From Winogradskyella sp. MH6 (GTDB taxonomy: Bacteria > Bacteroidota > Bacteroidia > Flavobacteriales > Flavobacteriaceae): a stretch of DNA of 64,000 nucleotides. The notes below the pieces were generated by a model. The model did not search any database, was not told where the DNA came from, and saw only the letters and a list, made by a program, of their open reading frames with translations. Positions 51,178 to 58,590 of the stretch are shown one piece after another. The first letter of the stretch is position 1; the number at the start of each line of letters is the position of its first letter. The position numbers were made by a program, and so were the translations under genes. The stretch lies in the NCBI RefSeq assembly GCF_022810765.1, contig NZ_CP094494.1, forward strand, positions 2,232,001 through 2,296,000, written 5' to 3'.

Positions 51178-51933
51178 ATGAATGTAATCATCATAGAAGA
51201 CGAAAAACCATCAGCAAGAAGATTGCAACGTATGCTAAAAGCTTTGGAAGTAGAAGCAGAAACCATGTTGCATTCGGTTGAAGAATCTTTAGGTTGGTTT
51301 CAAAATAACAAACATCCAGATTTAATCTTTTTAGATATTCAATTGAGTGATGGCTTGTCTTTTGAAATTTTTGAAACCTTGGATATAAATTCAGCTGTTA
51401 TTTTTACTACGGCTTATGATGAGTATGCGCTTCAAGCTTTTAAGTTGAATAGTATAGACTACTTATTAAAACCAATTGACGATGACGATTTAAGAATTGC
51501 GGTAAACAAGTTTAAAGGCAGAACACCACAAAAGCAATCCGTTACGTTAGACTTTAACGATATTAAAAAGCTGTTAGTTAATCCGATAGAACGTGAGTAT
51601 AAAAAGCGTTTTTCGGTAAAAGTAGGTCAACATTTAAAGCTCATCAATATTGAAGATATTGAATGTATTTATAGTGAAAATAAAGGTACTTATGCTTATA
51701 CTAACGAAGGTAGAAATTACCTGTTGGACTTAACTTTAGACCAGCTTGAAGAAGAATTGGAGCCACACGTGTTTTTTAGAGTTAGTAGAAAGTTTTACAT
51801 CAACATCAATGCTATAAAAGATATCATAAGCTATACCAATTCTAGATTACAGGTTAAACTCAGTCACTTTGATGAGCAAGAAATAATTGTTGCTAGAGAG
51901 CGTGTAAAGGATTTTAAAAACTGGTTAGAGTAA
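51178..51933 (+). CDS. LytTR-type response regulator
   Basis: The 251-residue protein has a receiver domain with IIIEDEKPSARR (acidic pocket), PDLIFLDIQLSDG with phospho-acceptor Asp53, FTTAYDEYALQAF near residue 79 and the conserved lysine in LLKPIDD. It is followed by a LytTR DNA-binding domain (about residues 135-251) with FSVKVGQHLKLINIEDIECIYSENKGTYAY and FFRVSRKFYININAIKDI. It is the last gene of the kinase/2TM series and probably activates its own operon or a nearby target. The convergent next gene starts its stop 4 bases away. Confidence 0.93.
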   Translation: MNVIIIEDEKPSARRLQRMLKALEVEAETMLHSVEESLGWFQNNKHPDLIFLDIQLSDGLSFEIFETLDINSAVIFTTAYDEYALQAFKLNSIDYLLKPIDDDDLRIAVNKFKGRTPQKQSVTLDFNDIKKLLVNPIEREYKKRFSVKVGQHLKLINIEDIECIYSENKGTYAYTNEGRNYLLDLTLDQLEEELEPHVFFRVSRKFYININAIKDIISYTNSRLQVKLSHFDEQEIIVARERVKDFKNWLE

Positions 51934-51937
51934 TCGG

Positions 51938-53116
51938 TTAGTCTTCCTCTTCAATTCTATTATCATCAAAAGCAGAGGGCAATAATTTTGGAATGATTTT
52001 CACAAAAAGTGGTAATAAAATAGCACCTCCAGGTAGCATAAAAATTGCTAAACTTGGTATGGATTTAAAAATATCTAGTAGTTGTTGCTGTATCTTTTTT
52101 TGTTCTTCATCATTAAGTGTTCTATAGGTTGAAGCTGTGAGTAATTTCATAGCTTCTTTACTCTCCGATAGCTCCTTTAAAAGACGTTTTTTATTGCGGT
52201 TAACAAGTTTAGATACCAGTTTGCTGCTATTGTCGTAAAAACTTTGAGCTAGGTTTTTAGAGCTTAAAAAAGCAACTTCTTCCTTATGCTCATCATAAAA
52301 TGTATTTATAGATTCAATAGATTTGTCAATGACCTCCTGTTCTAAATTAAGGTCATTTTTCATTTTTTCCAGAAAATTTTGTTCAGCGGTATCTATCACC
52401 TTATCACTCCATGACGCCATACAAACTAAGTCAACTAGATATTGCTTTTCTAAAGGATGACTAATGGCTTTAATAACATCATCATAAGTGTTAATGTCTG
52501 TGTCTTTTTGGCGCATAGAGCTTTCAAAAAGCTTCATTAAATTTTCGTCGTAGTCAGATTTATTTGGCTTGGTTTCCATCACAGAAATAACCACAGACTC
52601 TAAGGCAGATTCTAAATTGTTTACATAATTTTCAATGTCTTTTTTACCATTTAAAAAATGAATGTACCCTAAGACATCAATAAAAAGTAAGGCATTAACC
52701 AAGAAGTAGTTGAAGCTTTTAGCAATAAAATTATCATCTATATGAATACGCTTATGAATTATCTTTTCTAACAACTTGTCTCCAGAAGATTCGCCAAAAA
52801 GTTCTTCAAAAAAAGAGCGTTCATTTTCACCAACATTTTTATAGTAGGAAACCAGCTTGTCTATAAAAGTATCTTCGCTGTGTCCTTCACTTAAATGTGT
52901 ATGGTAAAAACATAAAAGCAGATTTATCTTGCTTCGTTCTTCTTCAGAAAAATCAAAAGATTGGTCAACAAACGATAAAGCGGAAATATTGCTGCCATAA
53001 ATAAAACCTGTATCCCTTAGTTTGTTATAAAACTCTAAGGTGTCTATATCTGCCAGATTGTTATCTGATATGTCTTTTAGTAGTTTTTTTATCCAGCCTT
53101 TTGCTGATGGATTCAT
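51938..53116 (-). CDS. LETM1-related protein
   Basis: The 392-residue protein is mostly helical with a TerB-like or LETM1-like stretch near residues 215-300 (SWSDKVIDTAEQNFLEKMKND) and a C-terminal membrane-proximal segment, SIPSLAIFMLPGGAILLPLFVKIIPKLLPSAF near residue 350, typical of LETM1 C-terminal helices. Flavobacterial homologues carry the name LETM1-related biofilm-associated protein. No signal peptide is present. The gene converges on the response regulator and is preceded by a gap without a recognisable promoter box. Confidence 0.75.
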   Translation of the reverse strand: MNPSAKGWIKKLLKDISDNNLADIDTLEFYNKLRDTGFIYGSNISALSFVDQSFDFSEEERSKINLLLCFYHTHLSEGHSEDTFIDKLVSYYKNVGENERSFFEELFGESSGDKLLEKIIHKRIHIDDNFIAKSFNYFLVNALLFIDVLGYIHFLNGKKDIENYVNNLESALESVVISVMETKPNKSDYDENLMKLFESSMRQKDTDINTYDDVIKAISHPLEKQYLVDLVCMASWSDKVIDTAEQNFLEKMKNDLNLEQEVIDKSIESINTFYDEHKEEVAFLSSKNLAQSFYDNSSKLVSKLVNRNKKRLLKELSESKEAMKLLTASTYRTLNDEEQKKIQQQLLDIFKSIPSLAIFMLPGGAILLPLFVKIIPKLLPSAFDDNRIEEED

Positions 53117-53256
53117 GGCAATGCAATTATGATATAAAGATACTTTTTATCTTCAAAAAACAACCACATTTCAAGCTTTTTGAAAAAATATAAAACCACC
53201 TTCTTCATTTTTCCGTAGGTAGAACAGAGACGCAATAATTAACAAAATCTCAAATT

Positions 53257-53913
53257 ATGAAGAAAACAAAATTTTTAATGGCAGCAGCAATTGTAGGAAT
53301 GGCTACGTTAGTTGCTATTGCGGCAGATCATATAGATGCTCCTGCTGTACAAGGTGGTACAAGTGATATCACAGATTTTTATGCCTTTCAGGGTGAGAAC
53401 ACATCAAACATAGCTTTTGTAGCGAATGTTCAGGGACTTTTGGGTTCTGGTAGCGATTCGCAAAATGCAGCTTTTGATGAAAACGTATTAGTTGAATTTA
53501 ATATCGATAATACAGGAGACAATGTAGAAGATTTGGTAATCCAAGCCATTGCCAGAGATGGTAAAATGTATGTATTTGGACCAACTGCTCCTTCTCAAAC
53601 AGGTTTAAACAGTACAATTGCAACTAATGCAGCCAATCAGTTTTCCGTAGACATTACACCTTATGGACAATCTGCAATTGTTGAAAGTTCTGGTGGAATG
53701 ATGGCTTTTGCTGGCCCAAGAGATGATCCGTTTTTTATGGATTTTGCACAGTACAGCCAAATTATAGCAGGTAATGCTACAAGTTTTAACAATCCTGGTG
53801 CAGACACTTTTGCAGGTACTAATGTACTTTCTGTTGTGGTTGAGGTGCCTAAATCTATGATAGGTGGTTCAGGTACAATAAATACTTGGGTAGAATCTAA
53901 AAGAAGACAATAA
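53257..53913 (+). CDS. DUF4331 protein, N-terminal half
   Basis: The 218-residue protein has a signal peptide (MKKTKFLMAAAIVGMATLVAIA) and the DUF4331 N-terminal pattern: ADHIDAPAVQGGTSDITDFYAF near residue 23, NIDNTGDNVEDL near residue 88, MAFAGPRDDPFFMDFAQ near residue 150 and VVVEVPKSMIGG near residue 196. It ends TWVESKRRQ, where full-length DUF4331 proteins go on. The continuation appears in the next gene. No TAnnTTTG box is visible upstream. I know no biochemical function for the family. Confidence 0.8.
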   Translation: MKKTKFLMAAAIVGMATLVAIAADHIDAPAVQGGTSDITDFYAFQGENTSNIAFVANVQGLLGSGSDSQNAAFDENVLVEFNIDNTGDNVEDLVIQAIARDGKMYVFGPTAPSQTGLNSTIATNAANQFSVDITPYGQSAIVESSGGMMAFAGPRDDPFFMDFAQYSQIIAGNATSFNNPGADTFAGTNVLSVVVEVPKSMIGGSGTINTWVESKRRQ

Positions 53914-53930
53914 CAAACTTAAAATTTACA

Positions 53931-54494
53931 ATGATGAAAACTAATAATATAAAACTTTATGCTATTGCAATGCTAATGTCTTTAGTGGCATTTAATTGTA
54001 ATAATGATGATGACGGTGTTTCTCAGCCAATGGGTCCTGATTTCTCAGGAACTTATGCGCAGCAAGACCAAATGGGTAGACCAGCTGTAAATACAGTATT
54101 TGTATCCTCAGGTATGAAGGACGCTTTTAACACGACAGTGCCTTCAAATCAAGGAGCCGCTTTCCAAGCAATGTTTCAAAACAACTTAGAAGGATTAAGT
54201 CCTGCTTATGCAAATCCCGGTGATACAAATGCTTTGGGTCTAGACTCGGCCACATTTACGGGCTTATTAGCAACAGATGTACTTAATGTGTCTTTAGATG
54301 GTACAACAACATTTTATGACGGTACAAATGTGTTAACAGGAAGAGCTTTAGCAGATGATGTTATAACCGTTGAGTTACTACTGATTTTTGGTGGTGAAGA
54401 TTTCTCTGAAAATCCAGGATTATCTAATGATAATGTAGATGCAAATGACAAAGCGTTTTTAACGTCTTTTCCTTACTTGGCTTCGCCTTGGTAA
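53931..54494 (+). CDS. DUF4331 lipoprotein, C-terminal half
   Basis: The 187-residue protein starts with a lipoprotein signal (LMSLVAFNCNNDDDG, Cys at about residue 23). It then matches the C-terminal half of DUF4331: MGRPAVNTVFVSSGMKDAFN near residue 46, LNVSLDGTTTFYDGTNVLTGRALADDVITVELLLIFGG near residue 123, and the family ending VDANDKAFLTSFPYLASPW. Together with the gene 17 bases upstream it covers the whole family, so the domain has been split and each half given its own export signal. The TPR lipoprotein and TonB receptor genes follow. Confidence 0.8.
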   Translation: MMKTNNIKLYAIAMLMSLVAFNCNNDDDGVSQPMGPDFSGTYAQQDQMGRPAVNTVFVSSGMKDAFNTTVPSNQGAAFQAMFQNNLEGLSPAYANPGDTNALGLDSATFTGLLATDVLNVSLDGTTTFYDGTNVLTGRALADDVITVELLLIFGGEDFSENPGLSNDNVDANDKAFLTSFPYLASPW

Positions 54495-54569
54495 GATACT
54501 GAATACAATTCCTGAGGTAGTTTATTTGTCTGCTTCAGGAATATTTTTAACAACAAAAACTCGCAAACC

Positions 54570-55844
54570 ATGATACTCAAAAAATACCTTCCCCTCATTA
54601 TAGTGTTACTAATGTTTAGCTGTAAAAATGAAGTAACCAATAGTAATCACTATTCAGAATACCTTTCAAAAAAAGCTGATAAATCTGCACTTGTGGCAAA
54701 CGCAGAACAATGGACAGATAAGCTTAGCGAAAACCCAAATCAATATCCATATTTAGTAAAACGTGCTGCAGCATATACTTCAATTTTTGAAGCTACAGGT
54801 GATATTGATTATTTGGTAAAAGCAGAAGACGATTTAAAGCAAGCAGTTGAAGTTACCAATGGAAAAACCACTTCATACTTAAAAAGTTTAGCTTCAAACT
54901 ACATTTCTCAACATCGATTTAAAGAAGCACTACAGTTACTGGAGCAAGCCGAAGATAATAGTGATAAGTTAAATGGTACAAGAAAAATGCTTTTTGATGT
55001 ACATCTTGAATTAGGAAATTATTTAGCTGCGGAATCTTATTTAAAAAGTTTTAAGAACACCTCAGATTTTGATTATTTAATTCGTTTGGCTAAATGGGAA
55101 GACCATAAAGGAAATTTGGAGGGAGCTATAATCAATATGGAAAAAGCAAAAGCTATAGCTGAAGCTTCCAATCTAAAAAGTCTTAAAAAATGGTCATATA
55201 CAAATCTCGCAGACTTTTATGGTCATGCAGGTGATATAGAAAAATCCTATAATCTTTACTTGAAAGCTTTAGAGTTAGACCCTACAGATGCTTATGCCAA
55301 AAAAGGCATTGCATGGATAGCTTTTTCTTATGAAAATAATCCTATCATTGCGCAAAAAATTATAGACTCAGTAACTACGTATTATACCACTCCAGATTAT
55401 GAGTTGTTTATGGCAGAAATAGCAGAGTACAATGAGGATGAATTGAAGAAAAGTGCCGCTATTGGTCGTTATAATGACATGGTGAGAAATAAAAATTATG
55501 GAGATATGTATAATGCATATAATGTTATAGTATATGCGGAGGAAATGTTGTTGCCAGAGAGAGCTATAGAGATAGCAGAACTTGAGGTGGAAAACAGACC
55601 TACACCACAATCATACGATTTATTGGCTTGGGGTTATTTTAAAAAAGGGAATGTAGAAAAGGCAAATGAAATTATTGAGATGCATGTAGAAGGACAAACT
55701 TTTGAACCAACAGTTTTGTATCACATCGCAGAAATTTATAAAGCAATGGGAAAAGTAGATGCTGTATCAAGTTTAAAGAATGAGTTGGTTGCCAGTCTCT
55801 ATGAACTTGGTCCTACAATGGAATCTAAAATCAACCAATTATAA
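54570..55844 (+). CDS. TPR lipoprotein
   Basis: The 424-residue protein has a lipoprotein signal (LPLIIVLLMFSCKNEVT, Cys at about residue 18) and TPR repeats over most of its length, for example FKEALQLLEQAEDNSDKLN, LEGAIINMEKAKAIAEASN, IEKSYNLYLKALELDPTDAYAKKGI and GNVEKANEIIEMHVEGQTF. It is exported and anchored in a membrane. It ends 2 bases before the TonB receptor start and probably works with it and the DUF4331 halves at the outer membrane (inference). Confidence 0.75.
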   Translation: MILKKYLPLIIVLLMFSCKNEVTNSNHYSEYLSKKADKSALVANAEQWTDKLSENPNQYPYLVKRAAAYTSIFEATGDIDYLVKAEDDLKQAVEVTNGKTTSYLKSLASNYISQHRFKEALQLLEQAEDNSDKLNGTRKMLFDVHLELGNYLAAESYLKSFKNTSDFDYLIRLAKWEDHKGNLEGAIINMEKAKAIAEASNLKSLKKWSYTNLADFYGHAGDIEKSYNLYLKALELDPTDAYAKKGIAWIAFSYENNPIIAQKIIDSVTTYYTTPDYELFMAEIAEYNEDELKKSAAIGRYNDMVRNKNYGDMYNAYNVIVYAEEMLLPERAIEIAELEVENRPTPQSYDLLAWGYFKKGNVEKANEIIEMHVEGQTFEPTVLYHIAEIYKAMGKVDAVSSLKNELVASLYELGPTMESKINQL

Positions 55845-55846
55845 TT

Positions 55847-58069
55847 ATGAAAAATTTAAAATTAGTACTCGTTTTTCTAGGCTTCTGTCTTTACGGTATA
55901 CAAGCACAAAATATAAAAGGAGTTGTTTTAAATGAACTTAACCAACCACTCGAAGCAGCTTATGTATATAACTTAAATTCAGAAGCTCATGCACACACAT
56001 CAGAAAATGGTGTGTTTTATATAAGCCAAACTAAGTCTGGAGACTCATTAAAAGTTGGACTTTTGGGCTATAAGACAGCTATAGTACAAGTAACAAGTAC
56101 AGACGATTTAAGTATCATTTTAGAAGAAAAAGTATTTCAGTTGGATGAGATGGTAATTCGTGAAGAACTCAATCCTGTAAGCACAATTACCAGATTAGAT
56201 CTTAATGTTACTCCAGTAAATTCTTCACAAGAAGTGCTAAGAAAAGTGCCAGGTTTATTTATTGGTCAGCATGCTGGTGGAGGTAAAGCAGAGCAAATTT
56301 TTCTTCGAGGGTTTGATGTAGACCATGGTACAGATGTAGCTATTGGTGTAGATGGTATGCCTGTAAATATTGTGTCTCATGCGCACGGACAAGGGTATAG
56401 TGATTTGCACTTTGTAATACCAGAAACGGTAAACAAAATAGACTTTGGTAAAGGAGCTTACTATGCTTCAGAAGGAGATTTTAATACTGCAGGTTATGTA
56501 AACTTTAAAACCAAAGATTATATAGATGAAAGCAGTGTGTCGTTGGCTCTGGGTCAATTTAATACGTTAAGAACAGTAGGTTTGTTTGATTTGTTAGGGA
56601 ACACCAAAAATCAAAATGCCTACATGGCAATGGAGTATATAGCCACAGATGGACCGTTTGATTCTCCTCAAAATTTTAATCGTCTTAACTTATTTGGAAA
56701 GTATGTAATGTACTCTCCAGAAAACGATAAGTTAACACTTACAGCATCACATTTTACAAGTCGTTGGGATGCTTCTGGGCAAATACCACAGCGCGAAGTT
56801 GATAACGGAAACATTACAAGATTTGGTGCTATTGATGATACCGAAGGTGGAGAAACATCTCGAACAAATTTAAATGTGACGTATGATAAATACATTACAG
56901 ACAATACAACATTAAAAGCTAACGCTTACTACTCTCAATATGCTTTTGAATTGTATTCTAATTTTACATTTTTCCTAGAAGACCCTGTAAATGGTGACCA
57001 AATAAAGCAGAAAGAAGACAGACAGATTTTTGGAGCAAATGCTGCATTGAACTACACAACGTTTTTAGGAAGTACAGAGTTAAATTTAACATCAGGTTTT
57101 GGCTTACGACATGATATTATTGATGATGTAGAATTATCTAGAACGTTAAACCGAACCACAACTTTAGAAAATATTCAATTAGGAGATATAAATCAAACTA
57201 ATATTGATGCCTTTGTAAAAGCAGATTTTGAGTTTGGTAAATTCAGAATAGCACCTGCTTTACGTTTAGACTATTTTAAGTTTATGTATAACGATGCGTT
57301 ACAAACCAATTATGAAACAAAGTCTGAGACAAAAACAATAGTTAGTCCTAAGTTGAACTTCTATTATAATGCAAAAGATAATCTACAACTTTATTTAAAA
57401 TCAGGTCTAGGTTTTCACTCTAACGATGCCAGAGTAGTTGTTGCAAATAATGGGAAAGATATCTTACCACGCTCTTATGGCGCAGATATAGGAACCATAT
57501 GGAAACCGTTTCCAAAACTAGTAGTTAATTCTGCACTTTGGTATTTGTTCCTAGAACAAGAATTTGTTTATGTAGGAGATGCAGGTATTGTAGAGCCAAG
57601 TGGTAAAACAAGACGTTACGGATTAGATTTAGGATTGAGATATCAGATTAATGATTGGTTGTTTTTAGATTCTGATGCAACGTATACGCATGCAAGAAGT
57701 ATAGATGAGCCAAATGGAGAAGATTATATACCTCTAGCACCAGATTTTACATTTACAGGTGGCTTATCAATAGATAATTTAAACGGATTTTCTGGCGGAT
57801 TACGATTTAGATATTTGAATGATAGGCCAGCAAACGAAGATAATTCTATTGTGGCAGAAGGTTATACAGTTACAGATTTTAATCTTAACTATAGAATGAA
57901 GAATATAACACTAGGTATGATGGTAGAAAATCTGTTTGATGTAGACTGGAATGAAACCCAATTTGCTACAGAGTCGCGCTTACAAAATGAAGTAGATTCA
58001 GTAGAAGAGATTCATTTCACACCTGGTACACCATTTTTTATAAAAGGAATTATAACGTATAATTTTTAG
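55847..58069 (+). CDS. TonB-dependent outer-membrane receptor
   Basis: The 740-residue protein has a signal peptide (MKNLKLVLVFLGFCLYGIQA), a carboxypeptidase-regulatory-like domain (about residues 24-105, GVVLNELNQPLEAAYVYN), a plug domain (about 125-245, LRKVPGLFIGQHAGGGKAEQIFLRGFDVDHGTDVAIGVDG) and a beta-barrel to the end, which closes with the typical aromatic IITYNF. The plug is unusually rich in histidine (HAGGG, DVDHG, SHAHGQGYSDLHF), which may suit a metal or metal-chelate ligand. It follows the TPR lipoprotein in one operon. Substrate is not known. Confidence 0.9.
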   Translation: MKNLKLVLVFLGFCLYGIQAQNIKGVVLNELNQPLEAAYVYNLNSEAHAHTSENGVFYISQTKSGDSLKVGLLGYKTAIVQVTSTDDLSIILEEKVFQLDEMVIREELNPVSTITRLDLNVTPVNSSQEVLRKVPGLFIGQHAGGGKAEQIFLRGFDVDHGTDVAIGVDGMPVNIVSHAHGQGYSDLHFVIPETVNKIDFGKGAYYASEGDFNTAGYVNFKTKDYIDESSVSLALGQFNTLRTVGLFDLLGNTKNQNAYMAMEYIATDGPFDSPQNFNRLNLFGKYVMYSPENDKLTLTASHFTSRWDASGQIPQREVDNGNITRFGAIDDTEGGETSRTNLNVTYDKYITDNTTLKANAYYSQYAFELYSNFTFFLEDPVNGDQIKQKEDRQIFGANAALNYTTFLGSTELNLTSGFGLRHDIIDDVELSRTLNRTTTLENIQLGDINQTNIDAFVKADFEFGKFRIAPALRLDYFKFMYNDALQTNYETKSETKTIVSPKLNFYYNAKDNLQLYLKSGLGFHSNDARVVVANNGKDILPRSYGADIGTIWKPFPKLVVNSALWYLFLEQEFVYVGDAGIVEPSGKTRRYGLDLGLRYQINDWLFLDSDATYTHARSIDEPNGEDYIPLAPDFTFTGGLSIDNLNGFSGGLRFRYLNDRPANEDNSIVAEGYTVTDFNLNYRMKNITLGMMVENLFDVDWNETQFATESRLQNEVDSVEEIHFTPGTPFFIKGIITYNF

Positions 58070-58079
58070 GGGTCGACAC

Positions 58080-58156
58080 TTAATTTGTGGGGAAGCAAAT
58101 TAAGGTTGGTTGATTGGTTGCTAACAAGAAAGATTAACTGCTGATTACAGTTAATC
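58080..58156. other. Hairpin series in the 3' flank of the TonB receptor gene
   Basis: TTAATTTG (58080-58087) pairs with CAAATTAA (58096-58103), and GATTAACTG (58132-58140) pairs perfectly with CAGTTAATC (58148-58156). These precede the terminator at 58205. They may stabilise the mRNA end, but their function is not shown. Confidence 0.35.
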
Positions 58157-58204
58157 GGTATCATGAGAAATTTTGATACTTTTTTGAGTTTTTTTGTTAG
58201 TTGA

Positions 58205-58235
58205 AACACCTGCACGAAAGTGTGGGTGTTTTTTT
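58205..58235. terminator. Intrinsic terminator after the TonB receptor gene
   Basis: AACACCTGCAC (58205-58215) pairs with GTGTGGGTGTT (58220-58230) through a GAAA loop, with two wobble pairs, and runs into seven T. It separates the TonB receptor operon from the convergent small membrane gene. Confidence 0.75.
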
Positions 58236-58236
58236 G

Positions 58237-58590
58237 CTATTTTTTTGAGGATAAGGCAATCTGCTTGCCAAATACAGCAGTAATACCAGCGGCTAGACCA
58301 CCAACAATTCCTGTAACCAACATTAAAACAAAAGGGTTTCCTCCAAGAGGTAATAACGCGGCAATACGTTTTGCTAGTGTATAATCATTTCCGCTACTAA
58401 GTATAAAACTATAAGTTCCCCAAAACACAAGAATGGCCAAAAAAGGCACAAAAAACACAGCAGCTTTTTTAAGAGGAATAAATAATGAAGTTGCTAAAGC
58501 AGCAGTCATTATTGACCACCAAGGTAAAACAAATGATAAAAGAAATGCTAGTAGTATTGTTGCAAAAAAGTTTATGAGATTATTTTTCAT
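58237..58590 (-). CDS. Small membrane protein coupled to the penicillin acylase gene
   Basis: The 117-residue protein has about four hydrophobic segments (FFATILLAFLLSFVLPWWS, ITAALATSLFIP, AAVFFVPFLAILVFWGTYSF, and NPFVLMLVTGIVGGLAAGITAVFG). No family is recognised. Its ATG overlaps the last base of the acylase stop (TAATG), so translation is coupled and the two proteins are probably made together. Confidence 0.65.
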   Translation of the reverse strand: MKNNLINFFATILLAFLLSFVLPWWSIMTAALATSLFIPLKKAAVFFVPFLAILVFWGTYSFILSSGNDYTLAKRIAALLPLGGNPFVLMLVTGIVGGLAAGITAVFGKQIALSSKK

